Shown in pieces: positions 23,094 to 36,629 of a DNA stretch of 64,000 nucleotides (position 1 is its first letter; every line of letters starts with the position of its first letter). The stretch covers positions 64,709,384 through 64,773,383 of the forward strand of contig CM032666.1 in the NCBI GenBank assembly GCA_019095985.1, read 5' to 3'. The notes beneath the pieces are model-generated. The model saw only the letters and a list, made by a program, of their open reading frames with translations, was not told the DNA's origin and did not search any database. The translations under genes were made by a program, and so were the position numbers. Source of the DNA: Streblospio benedicti. Lineage: Eukaryota > Annelida > Polychaeta > Spionida > Spionidae.

Positions 23094-26000
23094 ATGAACA
23101 TCGTATTTGTTTCATTATGGATATTCGTCAGTGGATTAACTCAAATAAGTGGTACGTTCTATATGGTAGATAATTTCGCAAATCCATGTGAATAATGGGT
23201 GACGTTTTGTTTTGTTTTGGTGTATTTTAAGAACTATTGTACGTTATATTTGTACATTAATATCATTTTGGAGACTTGTTTGAGTCTAAGACGAGTTGTG
23301 ATCACAAGAAGACTTTAATAGTTTTTTTTTTTTTTTTGCATCACTATAAGGTGATTTGATGCATAGTAAGCTCATTAGGCTCACTGCTTATTATTATTAT
23401 TCTTCCCTCTTTCACAAATTTCAAATATAACTATCGGGACGTTTTGGACATATTTTATCATGTACTTCTCTTTTTACCACGACAGAATTTTGTTTTCATA
23501 TTGATCACAACATTTCAAACCTATTGCAATAGCTAATATATATACCATTGACAGAAGAATTACTACTGCCCCGAATACGGCCAAACCATAGCCAAGTGAT
23601 TTTTATAAAAAAAAATGTTGCATTGTAGTCAAGGCACAAATCAGAATAATACTATTCCTTTTTCCTGGTCACCCTTTTCAGACGCCGAGTGGTCAGTCTC
23701 CGGGGCTTGCGGTCTGGGGCGGCCGGCCGTAGTGGACACACCCGGGCCCATCATCAGCCCCGACAACAACGGTAGCACTCTTCACTGCCAATGGCTGGTC
23801 GAGGCACCAAGAGACATGGTGAGCATGAGGCTGGAGGTCAAGTTATTATGGCGTCTAATTATTGACGGTAAAAACGTGGTTCATTCATAGTACACACAAA
23901 TTGTAGAACTACACAAATAGCACCCAAGTCTGTGCCAATTATCAATGCCACACTTTAGTACACATTATACTACACAACAAACGGACGTGACAACGTCACC
24001 TTTGGTTGGGTGTACTAATAGCAGCCGAATACTGCTATATCCAAAGTACTTGAAAGAATAACGTCACTATTAGAACAGCTTTGACTGATAGGTAAATAAG
24101 ATGTTTACTTTGTAATCAAAGCATTAAAGTAGGAAACATCTTAGTTGAGCGATTTACCCTACATCTCTGTTCTTGACATTGGGGGTTATCATCGCTAAAT
24201 TGAATCTATTGCCCAAGAGTTGAAGTGGTTCTAGTGACGCTTTGCTCGCTGAGCACTTTTAATCTCATATACAATGTATATAGTATGCCAATTGATGGTC
24301 ATGTTTAAAACAGTATTGAAACTATAATAGAAAAGTGAGATAAAACATAATTAAACTGGCTCTTTGGAAGGTACATTTTAATCAGTAGAGTGCCAAAATT
24401 CACCCCTGCAAAGCACAGAATCGGCGGGCTTCGGCACAGATTGTAAATTACTGCTAACTTATGTTTTAGTAAACATCTATGCATATGTGCATCAGACTAG
24501 TGTGAAGATGCAATACTTTTCTATTCAACTTGGTTTCATCTCTATGTACCTTAGAAAATAAAAACTCTATTGTTTGGCAGACGAAAAGAGACGTCGAACA
24601 TTAAACATGCATGCTTATGCTGGGGCTCATGATGAGAAATTCTCAGTCCAGCTACATATTTCGAATTTGAAAGAAAGCCTAATAATTTACAAATTTTATA
24701 TAACGCCAACCAAATGACACGGCTAATGCATATAGTGTTTAACCTTTGTTCATATCTACACATTTCATCGTATTTATGAGGTTTGAAATATATTTTCATT
24801 ATGCCAAATCTTCTTCTTTATCCCTTTTATACAATTATTCTGTGGTCAATCTATGGTCTAATTGCTTGTAGTGAGGCAGTTGCCTGTTTACGGGAGATGA
24901 CTGACAATCAAAAGTTGTAACTGATGAACATGTGTTCTATACCTTTTACAGGCAGCTATTTGTAAAAGTAAGTTATCCAAACTGGCATCCGTTTTGTTTA
25001 GTATATAAATCTAAGCTTATAAGATAGTCAATTTATTGGTTTGTCAATAAAACTGTGCTTGGTAAAAAAAAATGTGTGTGTGTGGGGGGGGGGCGGTAAC
25101 CAGCCATTGGCAGGCAGAACAAGCTTTTGCATAGTATAATAAGTAAAATCATAGCACCAGTGTCGTGTTTTATATCCTTATAAACAAAATCTCAAACATG
25201 AAATATTGTTTACCCAACCATAACAACTGGACAATAACAGTCTACCCATGGTGGGTTTTGAAGTACATTACAGTACAGTACCGTGAAAACAGCGTATAGA
25301 TTGTAATGACATATTTTTGAATGACGTTAGAGACTCCTTAACCATTAAAATAAGCTTATTCAACCAATTTTGTGATTACGTTTTAAAACCTGGATTTGAC
25401 TTTCAAAACTACTGTTGAACTAAATTCTGTGTGCGAATTTTCATAACTTTTAATTAACTATTCTCTTTAAGAATTCTTGCAAATTTGATGAAAGAAGAAT
25501 ATTTACAAATCTTGTTGAAAATTCCCTTTACGGTAGGATTCAAACTTTCAATCATAAAATGAGGTCCATGGAATTTCACTTATAAGAATCGGCAATTGAT
25601 GTATACATTATGTTTCGAATTACGTTTGGCAAGGGAATAAAATGCATTGTATACAAGAGTCACAAAATCAAAATTAAAAATCTGTTGCATTTGTTGTTTC
25701 AGTATCTTATGACATGTATTTTGAAGACGCGACTTCAAATCAGTATGCAATTTTGTCACGCGTAATCATTCATATTTCCTACATTTAAACTAGACGGATG
25801 ATAATTTATAATGGAAAATGATTTGCATTTGTGGACCTTGTCAATTTCATTTTATTGATCAAGATGTTCACCTTTTTACAAAGAGTATCACTGTGCTACA
25901 TAAATTGACCAGATGTACTCAGAATATAGTATCACAGTTCTTATTTTCAATATCTAGTTATAGGAATATGGTTTTATAAGTCTAGATTATCTTGTAGAAT

Positions 26001-29000
26001 TGTACAAACACCACGTGGCCCCTGTCTATTATAATCATCATAATTTTTGTTGTTTTATTATGTTTAGTGGGTTTTTTTCTATCGGCGGAGAGAGTTGATA
26101 ATCATATTATCCATGAGTTTGTTTTGGTTTGTTTTTCTTATCAATAAGTGATTAATTTGTCCAACTTCAGATGGCGCTGCTTCTGTTTGAGGAGTTTGAC
26201 CTCGGTAATGACGTCACTAGTTGTGACGTTGCCAACGTCACGATTTACGATGACAGAGTAGACGACGACAGTGCCAAGCTGGCCACCTTCTGTGAGCAGG
26301 TGAGAGGTTGTGTTTAGGTGAGTATGTGCTGTGAGTATATGGTTTGATTGAGTGTAGTGGTCTAGCAGTCAGACCAGTGTACAACTGGTAGTTCGAACAT
26401 TTTGACAGGTTTTCCTTTTCTTGTCTGCGTTCATAACTCATGAATAACGTATGTCCTGGACCTTTACTGGCTCTAAGCGTCCCACATACAGTTAAGCAAC
26501 TGTTTAAGTCACAGTAGAGAAAGTTTGGCGTGACAACTGACTGTCTCTGTGCGCCTACTACCTCAAAAAAACGTATTTTCGACACATATTTTTTCAGCAC
26601 CGTAGACCACCTGCTGGACACGCACTGATCCCTACGATCTCCTGTTTTTCTTTTTGGTAGTAGAGCCAGTAGTTTAACAATAAGCAACACTGCCGGTTGT
26701 GCCCTATGCTTTGCCGAGTTAGTGAAGTATCGGTAATCAAATCCTATTTGGTCCAAGTAAAGGTAACACATCATTGCTTGAAGATATTTCGGATACGCCG
26801 TGACGCTGTGACGTTTACTCATTTGCTCTCATTATCGTATTTTTGCATGTCATTAAGATTCTCATTTATAACTTCAATCCGAGCCTATTCATATGCAGGA
26901 CTTGCCGGCCCCGTTGCACTCCAGCTGGCGACACCTGCTGCTAGACTACAGGACGGACGGACAGGGAAACGGCACCGGCTTTGTCGTCATAGTCTCCTTC
27001 ATGAACATTACAGGTGAATTTGAAAGCCAGGAATCTGGTGTACATTAATCCTGTTTTGTGTAGCCATCTCAATCAATGTTCCTAACCACGTGCTTCTGTA
27101 TATATTTATCGTTTCAAAATAACCCTTGGCACGTTCTTCATGTAGGCTCACACACACTGCAGATATATTAATTTGTAATCAGTGAAAGCTACCAGCGCGG
27201 ATCATTTCTGTACAATGCACACACGACTGCCTCACGGGTGTACAGGTTTTTACCCGCTTATTTTGACTTATGACTGCTTTATGTTACCCTTGATTACCAT
27301 TGGCAGATCCCCTTTATAAGTGCGCCCCCACCCCTCTTCTTATCTGAAAAGCAGGATCTGCCAGTGATTACTTATGCGTTGATGCACGTGGATCACGTAA
27401 TGAGCCCTTGTAACCACCGTATGATCTCCTGTGACCTTGTAATGTTGAACTCTCATCAGAGGCCTGTCTATGCTGCACTCTAACTCCTTCTTATCGCCCT
27501 CAGCCGAGGCGTGTAAGGAAGGCAACTCCCCTCCGGAAGAGCTGACCTGGGCGACAGGTGGTCTGACCTCGCCCGGCTGGCCCGGGGCCTACCCGACTGC
27601 CACATGCCGCTGGACCTTCCCAGCACTGCAGGTAAATGTATACCTAGCTGTATCATCGGTCACGGAGAGAGCTGTAAACAGTAAAAAATACGTCATTCCA
27701 TATGACTTAATAGGACACTGGGCTCGGGAGGGCGGGAGGGGGGGGGGCGGGGGTAATTCCATAGTCGCCCTATACGGCATGTACCACTGACAGGGGTCAC
27801 CTTTTTCAACCCCGCAGTTTCACTAGGGGTCACCTTTTCCACCACTCAGTTTCACTAGGGGTCGCGATTTCAACATTCCAGCCAGTTTTACTATGGAAGG
27901 TTCAATCTCGAGATTCAATATCTAGCTCTCTTTTCACGTGATTTTGCATTATTGAGCCATAAAAAAGCATAAAAGGTAAATATAAGTTATTAGAAAATCT
28001 TGTTTTCATTACAGTATCACATAGGATAATACCCCTTGGGATAATACTCCATTGTTTTCATCCGGTTGTTTCACTAGGGGTATCATTTTCATAGTTTCAC
28101 TAGTTTCACTAAGGGGTATGATGTTGGACCTTCAGTGGCACCCCCCTACCCAATCACCCCTGAAGTACCTCCCCCGAGACACTGGGCTTAAATTATAAAG
28201 CATCAGTCCCACATTCCGTATGTGATTCAGAGCATTGTATCAATTCTCCAGACCTACCGGCTGGAGTTTGTGGAATGGGATTTGCCGGAACGTGGGAAGG
28301 ATTACGACTGTGCAGGTGACCACGTGGAAGTGACGACTATCAGCAGGGAGCCGAGAAAGTACTGCGGAAAATACAAGCCAGACCCTATAGGTCAGAGCAA
28401 TTATCACTTCTTAGCGTATCACTTGCTGTGGATGGACCACATGTTCCTTCTATCTCCACCTTGCAATATAAACTTAAGTATATTCAGCTGTGTGATAGCA
28501 ATCATTACTTTGAAAGGAAATATAGTGATTGTGGATGGCTATTCACGAATATAATATAGCCACACCTAAAGCAGATCACAACCTCCTTCCTCACCATCAG
28601 TCGATGTCTCTGTACCTCCTGCCCTGTGTTTGCAGGCGGCGTGGCGGGTGACCTGACGCTCAGTTTGGAGGCATTTCAGAGCACGGGCCACAAGGGGTTC
28701 CGTGCGCGTTACTCTCGGCTCAACGTCACAGGTATCTTGCTTCGGCGGGACCACATGGTTCTGTCTCACCCATGTGTTACAATTTGAGGAGTCATGTGTG
28801 CAGTTAACTTTCAAACAGTGAAAATATTAAGCTACAATTTTTGCTGTTTTTTTCTTTATCTGCGTGGTTCCTTTATTAGCATATACCGATCCAATTTCTT
28901 GTTGTTTTTCTCTGCAGTCACTTGTTTGGTAAGCCTAAAACATACAGAATGCTGCACTGGTACGGACATACCGACTTCACTTTTTTTAAGTTCTACACAG

Positions 29001-32000
29001 CATGAAGTGTATGCGTCCAAGTTGTAGTCCCATACTATAAGATAAGCGAACACGTACCTTGTGAACGAATTAGTCGCTGTCATCGTGCACTGTGCGTATG
29101 TCTATAGACGTGGCGTGCGGCCCCGGGGCCGTACTGGACTTCTCCCCGGGACTGCTGGAGCCGCCGCCCACAGCCACAACGTCCACATGCCGGTGGCAAC
29201 TTGCGAGCACGATAGCCAAGGTAATTGGGGATGGGGGTACACTTGTCCAAAATTTTGAATCTTAGTTTGCACAACAGCGTTCCCTGGGGCTAGGGTGATG
29301 GGAGTAGCTCTTATTAGGCTCTGATAAATGACAATGTGATGCACACATCAGTTGAGTTCACAATCAGGCAATCTATTCCAGCGAATCCGGCTGTGGGTGC
29401 TGACGTTTGACGTGTCGTGTGACGGCGGTGTGACGTCACTAGATGTGTATGACGGCGCCGACGACGCAACTGCTCCCCTGATCGGTGCCTTCTGCGGAGT
29501 GGACGGATGGCAGGGGGACATTGTGTTTTCCGGACAGTCGGGACTCATTGTGTATCGAACTGCAGGGACGCAACCAGCGTGGTTCGAGCTGATGTATGAT
29601 TTCGACGATGTTACAGGTGAGACTCAGAGTACACAAAATGAGAGGCATAAAATTACATGGGCTAGGGCTGCCTGTGAGCTAGCGTTCCCACTTCTGGTTA
29701 AATATCTTCTCAATATTGATTAGAGCCCATGTGTCATCGTGGATTTCACGGCTTTCCCATTCAAAGTCCATGTTCATAAGTAATAAACCTGAATAGATAA
29801 ACGTGCCATGTGTGTTCTGCACGTGTTTTAATTCAATCCATGACCATAACTCATTGAACTTGCCATCAAATCCTTCCCTCGCTTGCAGAGACAGCGTGCA
29901 GCACTGCGCGGCCGGCCGCCCTCGCCGCCACGGCCGGCAGGCTCGCCTCGCCCTACTACGGCCAGGGCGACTACCCGCCGGGCTCCAACTGCCAGTGGCG
30001 CATCGTGGCAAAGCCGGGAGAGGTGAGAGTACGGCGGGTGGGGTATGGTGGTGTACTAGGGTTATGGTAGGAAACGTGAAATGAAAAATTATGTAAACAT
30101 GTGACATGAAACGCCTGCTGTATACCCGGTTTAGACTGTTGATTATGATGGAGTTCGGGACAGTCAGCCTTCAATGATGAATGATGATACGTGCGCAATT
30201 GTAAGCAGGTCTTTTACAATTCTATTTATAACATAAGATAGCGTGATTTGTTTGTTATTTTTTGTGTAGATCGTTGTTTGGTAACAGAGATACATTTCTC
30301 TTTTTCATTCCATAGTTACTTGTAGGTGATTGAGCTGAAAGTGGAAGATATGAAAATCGAGTTCTGCCCGGGATGTATGTGTGACTGGCTGCAGGTGAGA
30401 CATGGGAAGCCAGACGGACAGAAGGACGGTTGGTCCAGCAGACAAGCAAGAGACCTGTTCTTTTCATATTGTGTGACTGGTGCCTTGTCGGACTGACAGA
30501 CAGTCAGACATTCAGACAGACTAACAGATGAGCAGACAATGGACATGCAGACTATGAATATACTTATACTTAACGTGTATTTTCCATATGTCTATTTTGA
30601 AACATGCCAAGCACTAAGAAATCACATAAATGTGGAATAGTTATATTTGATTAATTCATCATTCATATACAAACTTATTTTTAAAAATCGTACAACCAAT
30701 TCATAACAATTAGATTTAAAGCTCGATTACATATTAAACTCACACCCTGCCCATGCCTAGATGTTTAACGGCGGGGACCCTCTACGAGACCCGAGCATCA
30801 CCAAGTACTGCGGGTCCTTCACGCCGCGCACTGTGGTGACCACCGTGCCCGCCGCCTACCTCACCTTCCACTCGGACGCCTCCGACCAGGTCTCCACCGG
30901 CTTCTCGCTCCAGTACCGCGTGTTCAACCTGTCTGGTACGTGAGGGGACGGCGCAGGCAATGTGGTGAATTGACAGGATGTTTTAACTGATGTTGAATCA
31001 CATGTAGCCTACAGCTCTAGGGCCTAGTATTTTAACAGTTACCTAAACAGTATTTCTCTAACCGACACAGTATTAGTTAATGTGGTGTTAAATGTCTCCA
31101 GCAAAATATGTAAGTCTACTCTTGAGTATTCTTTTCAGTAAACAAATCATTATATGATACAGTCCATTGTGTCAGTTTACAGCAGCTTGATCAGTCGAAA
31201 TGACATGACATGCAAGTGCCGTCTACCAAAGACAAAGAGATCTCCCTGGTGTTTTCAGACTGGGCGTGTGATGTGGGGCGGCAGCCGGCAGGCATGGAGT
31301 ACGCACCCGGAGACATCATGTCGCCCGTGGACAATGTCCGAGGTGGCTACCCACGCGGCGCGGCCTGTCGGTGGAGGATCACATCGGCAGATCTAGATGC
31401 GGTCAGTCCGATGAATCTCGTGTATTTGGAACTAAAACAGAAATAGGAGGGGGAGAGGAATAGCAGAGTTTCTACAAACTTTACCCTTGATGCTGATTAG
31501 TAGTCATGCTATAGAACTTGTACTCATTTATTAACCATGTACCATTATGTACCATTCTTTTATGTAATTCAAATGTGCTGCAATATGTAATTATCATCAT
31601 AAGATTTACCACTTGAAGAACCATTACGGTTTGCTGTTTTAGCGTATTGAGCTGGGCTTCTCTTCGTTTGATGTGGGAAACTCAGAGTTAGGCTGTCCTG
31701 GTGACCGCGTGGTGGTCTATGACGGCCCGGTCAACACATCCAACATCCTCGGCAAGTACTGCGGGAACAGGAGACCCAACAGTGTGAGGTGAGGACCTAG
31801 GCCAGGTGGTAGAGAGAGGTGAGGACAGGAGGCAGTGGGAGGTGATGAGAAGGTGGGGTTGGAAGTGTTTAACACGACCGACAAGAAATACTAAATGATG
31901 TGATGGACAGTTGTATTATAGGGCTTCTATAATCTGTTCAGATAGTTTTCATTTCTTTAATTTCATCTGTGCTTTTTTCAGGTCCTCCTCTAACTATTTG

Positions 32001-34784
32001 CTAGTTGAGTTCATCAGTTTTGATGACGGTGATGATGGCATCTTTCAGGGGTTCTCAGCATCATACACATTCAAAGGTATGTCACACAGTGTCACGTGTA
32101 CATATGCTGCTCCGTGAGCAGTTGTCATCAACATGCGTTTTTATTTGCTGCTACGTTGTCTTTTTATGCGAAATGAAATTGATTGAAGGCCAATGCTTTA
32201 ACTAAATTTAAGCTCTCCACTCTGTACATGTACACTTTACCCATATCAAAACCTTTACTTACAAATAATTAACTTTTGAGTAGGTCATTGGGACTAGATC
32301 CCACCACCTTTTATTATAGAATCTTTACAAAGCATTTAATTTGGCTTCATATCCTAAATGGCCGTATTTTAACTAAATTGCTTAATATACGATATGTCCT
32401 GTGTAACAAAATAACTCCTTATACTGGATTCATGATAAAATCTGCTTCCACTGTGAACTCCCCTTCCCTTACTAATTGAAAACGAAACCTTGACCGTCGG
32501 CTCAAGATAAAACTATGCTTCAATTTCAAAGTTTATCCCGTGCAGCGCCGTCGTCGGGCCCCAACATCCGCTTCATACCGCTGCTGTTCCTCACGCTGGC
32601 GGTCGTCTGCATGCTGTGTATGCTCGTCACCTACTGCCAGTTCCCGGACAAGCTGCGCAAACTCAGGGTCAGTGCGCCATTTTCGTATGAGTTGTCGTTG
32701 GCAGGGCAATGCACGGTTTCATTTAGTTTTGCAGATAATCGTGGTCCAAAAATGGTGCGTCAATTATGTTCTTTTAACTTAGGCCTACTATCTAGTAGTT
32801 ATATAAAGTCATAAATCTTACACTATTACCAATCCTATATAATCTATTTCAAAATGTGTGTAGTTCATCGTAGGCATTTGACTACCGTATGTACTAGTTA
32901 GCTATAGCAGGGTCGTAAAAGCGACGTCCGACTAGCCCCATATGACAAATTTATCACGTGGCCTGTGTGTGCTTCGAGCAGGTGTTGTTGAGGCGCAGGC
33001 CTCGGCCCAACACTGTTGGACAGGAGGGCGGTGGTGGAGAGGAGGGCGCAGCCGGTGGGGAGCAGCAAGAGGCAGGAGACGAGGCCGACCAGCCGGTGGC
33101 CGCCGCAGGGGAGGCCGAGGCCGCCGCGCAGGCGTCAACTCCCCGCGTGGAGCAGACGGGAGGAGCACAACAGTCTAGTGGTAATGCACAATATGAGGCA
33201 GTTTTCACTTGTTCTTCTTTTTGTTAACCGGGTGTTGGTGTATAAAGTGTGCATCACTGCGCAACCGTTTTGATAGGCCTAAAACCATCAAGCCTACCAG
33301 CACTACGATTATTTCTCAAACATGCTTTCTGTGAAACGTATCGCCTTGATTTATACATATACAGATTGAAGTGAAGCAATGTTTGCACAGCTATTCATGA
33401 GCACTGCGACTGAACCATCTGAATAATTACATTGAACACGTACGTACATATTCTGTCCCCACCAGAGAGTGACCCGCGGCGCGCCGCCGTGCACCCGGTG
33501 TCGATCGCGCGCCCGCCCAGCACCGTGGACGAGCACCACTACTACGCCATCGCAGACTACCCGCCGCCCGCGTACGACGAGATCCGTGACACCGCCACCA
33601 TAGGTATGCCGGGGACGCGGCGGTAGTTGGGGTGGGTGCGTTGGTTGAGTCGTTTATAGGGGGGGGGGGTCAAAAGTGGGTGTCACGTCAATGTGTATTA
33701 CACGGGCAATGGATATGGCATGACGTTTGTGCGCGTCAGTCTACGACAGAGTTGGTTAAGTTTGTCATTATCATTACGAGTGAATGTAGTTGCACACGCC
33801 TTTGTGATATATGTAATGTGTTTGCAATGAAGTATTGTATTTGTCAACTTCTGGTCTTATTTTGTCAGTGGAAACATTATGCCTATCATCATAATATCAT
33901 GGAACAGTGAAATGTGACTGCCAACTATTTTTCCAGAGGGTGTTCGTCAGGATCCAGATTCAGTGTCCCAGTCCCGAGTAGAGATCACCACTGCAGGGCC
34001 AGAAGAAGAGCCTACTGTCCGCTACGTCCACTCACAGCGGTCAGTCACATCACAGCGGTCAGCTACAGTAGACGAGTCAGCACATCAACAACAAAATAAC
34101 CTAACGAATACATATATGACTATAACTCCAGTTATTGGCCAGGAGAATATGTGTACTACTTTAAATCCCTCTACTGCTGATGGGGATAGTGGTTCTGATC
34201 AGATAAACCACAGCGTCGAAGATAATGCAGTACCTCAACCAGAACACTCTACAGTATTAGAGGATAATGAGGATGCAGTATCACATGATACTTCATCTTC
34301 AAGTGAGCACGATCCTCAGGCATGTGTGTCAGAGCAGCTTGAGATTCAGCAGCTGACTCTTTCAGACTGCGCCCCTCACAGTCCACGCCAAGTGATTCTA
34401 ACGCAGTCTGGATCACCTACACCAACAGTTCTACAGGAAGGGGATCCAGAGATAAGCAGAACGCCACCTGATGAGCAGTTGAGTGCGTCACATGAAGCAG
34501 ATGTGGTTAAATCACATGGCTCAGATGTAAAGAAGCCGCATGGCAATTTTCAAAATAAGTCACATGGTGAAGATATAATCAATTTACATGCTGCGGATAA
34601 GTCAAATGACAATACTCATCAAGTAGGAGGACGTGAGTTGGTTGGCATTGAGAATGCCGCTATGGAGGGCGATGAGATTGATGATGAATATGAGGATGTG
34701 GAGGCGGGCAGTGGTGCCTTCCGCCACCTGGATGAGGGCTACTCGTCCCTGGACCGCAGACCGCGCTGCAGCTCTCACCTCTAG
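23094..34784 (+). CDS. single-pass membrane protein with five CUB-like modules and PPxY tail (19 exons)
   Basis: Exons: 23094-23151, 23682-23818, 26171-26299, 26899-27013, 27504-27631, 28252-28390, 28636-28731, 29108-29220, 29382-29616, 29889-30022, 30326-30394, 30761-30935, 31259-31401, 31643-31788, 31982-32076, 32546-32667, 32982-33180, 33466-33603, 33937-34784. Phases agree throughout and give 1072 residues. In order: signal peptide (MNIVFVSLWIFVSG); CUB-like modules from exons 2-4, 5-7, 8-9, 10-12 and 13-15; a membrane helix (IPLLFLTLAVVCMLCMLV, exon 16); a basic stop-transfer run (LRRRPRPN); and an acidic, Ser/Thr-rich cytoplasmic tail of about 400 residues. Modules 1 and 3-5 show the CUB pattern C..., then CxW, aromatic-D-G and (Y/F)CG/FC cysteines; the fourth (SPYYGQGDYPPGSNCQWRI) and fifth are the most typical. 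Tail motif YPPPAYDEI is a PPxY site for NEDD4-type WW domains. CUB receptors bind extracellular ligands; the partner is unknown. Confidence 0.88.
27785..28125 (+). repeat. short interspersed GTTTCACTAGGGGT repeats in a CUB-gene intron
   Basis: GTTTCACTAGGGGT or close variants occur at about 27819, 27850 and 28068, with a shortened pair near 28100. They lie in intron 5 (27632-28251). No terminal repeats or coding content were seen. Confidence 0.5.
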
Positions 34785-34870
34785 TCTCCTCCCCCCACCC
34801 CCCCACACACACGTATACTTGTAGGTGTGAAACATAGAGTTGAAATCAGCACAGTTATCTGTGCACATAG

Positions 34871-34876
34871 AATAAA
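34871..34876 (+). terminator. polyadenylation signal of the CUB gene
   Basis: AATAAA lies 87 bases after the stop codon at 34784, a normal spacing for a short 3' UTR. Confidence 0.6.
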
Positions 34877-36629
34877 GCCATTCTGGGATTCTGGGATTGA
34901 ACAAACTATTCTCTCTTAGTTGCACTATGCAATAATAACAAACGGCAGGGAACAGTATTATGCGTGATGTAAGACTTGAGTGTGTATCGTGAAATGAGAT
35001 CATTACAATCAATGCGTACATTTTGGTATACATTTTGGCACATGATTTCGTAATGTTGACACTAAAATAGGAATTTACTTGTGCCAATTCAGGCTAATAT
35101 TTCAAACTCTTCTACTCAATTGCGCCATGGCTAAACAATAAGAAAGTTAACCATCTAGGAATACGCAGTCCGCATTTTTATCAGAGGATGTATGTAAACG
35201 TAAAGGCGTCCTTTACCATATTACTTACCATATTTTTGTATTGCGTAATTATGTCAATATATGTATTATCTTGTTTTAACTGTGATACCAATTTAATATA
35301 CTGTAATGATGTTTACTTAGTTGTCATTCTTTCAACAGTTACACAAGTACAGAATTAAGCTAAAACGTATTAACTGTTGATACACTGGGCCCCAGCATCA
35401 TGAGAGGGATGTGTGATATGTATACTATTATGATTTTCAAACACTATGCCATACACATTTACATATTACTATATAGATAATAGTAGTATGTGCATGCATA
35501 GTGTTAGTAAATCATACTAGTATACATATCACACACCCCTCCCATGATGCTGGGGCCCATTGATATTTGATTTTTTGATTGATACTTACATGTACTGCGT
35601 ATAGATAATAACACATTATAACAACACATATCTTTTGAGGGCAACGAAGTTCAAAGTACTTTTGTCAGTTGAATGAGTGAAACAAAATTTGCATTTTGTA
35701 TACTTGTGATACTAATAAACACGTTATGCGTGTTTTTACCAATTGAAATAAAATTTCACATATATGATCTAAAACTGACATATAAGTTCAATTTCTTACT
35801 ATGACTATTAATCACGACCTAAAGGAAGCAGACGGGAATAGGTGCCCTCTGACGCCATCTTGTATAAATTTGTGCTATTAAAGACATCTTGAACACCGTG
35901 AACATCTTGGATCTATAGCAGGTATGTATAAGTAAGTCTCTATTAGATATAGATAGATTCAGAGTTTAATCAACTAATATTAGTGATGTTGTGAAGATAT
36001 ATAGGTGATGTATGAAAAATGAGATCTCACAAATACTTGCATGTGCAATGGGATAACTTTGTACTATAAATCATTTCCCGGGATCGTTTCCACCTTGTAT
36101 TACAAATAACTTTTAAAAAAGCTTGAATAGGCCTACCGCTTTTACATTGCGTTTCTTCTTGACGTTTCTTTTATGTATTTGACACTTGTATACACACATT
36201 TTTCATTATTGTTGTTAATAATCGTCAAGGCTCAGTGTATATATTCACGAAAGACTTTCTACACGTTAACCATTTACTAGAAGAATCAAGATCGCATATT
36301 GGGAAACACTGATTTATATCCTTATATCATTCTGGTCACGGACGTTTAGGTCCAAAAAGTTCATAGCTTCTTATCAGAACCAATATGCAAATCTAAGTAG
36401 TCTTCTCTAATCGAATGTGGATCACAATGACTGATTTTGAAATGGTTTCATAAGGTATTACAATCACAGGTGTCCCATTTTACAGAACAGATTACCAATG
36501 TACAGACCCTCACATACCGAGATTTACATTGATGGATAAGTGACTTGTAATTTTAATATTTTTAGGTTCATATTTCAGTGTTTATATTTGTTACGGATTC
36601 CTGTGTGACCTATATTACATCAGTTGAAG
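34877..36629. other. spacer between the CUB gene and fax-like gene B
   Basis: AT-rich with no gene; it contains the foldback element at 35383-35559. The promoter of gene B should lie in the last few hundred bases, but no clear TATA box was identified. Confidence 0.4.
35383..35559. mobile_element. foldback MITE with 70-bp arms
   Basis: The left arm opens TGGGCCCCAGCATCATGAGA and the right arm closes with its complement (ATGATGCTGGGGCCCA), with inner pairing through ATATGTATACTA and CACTATGC. TTGATA stands at 35377-35382 and again at 35560-35565, a plausible 6-bp target duplication if CAC belongs to the element. No coding content. Confidence 0.65.

Noticed and set aside
32932-33273. Several long frames on both strands around CUB exon 17
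   Set aside because: They are shadows of the GC-rich exon 32982-33180; only the frame starting VLLRRRPRPN joins its neighbours in phase.
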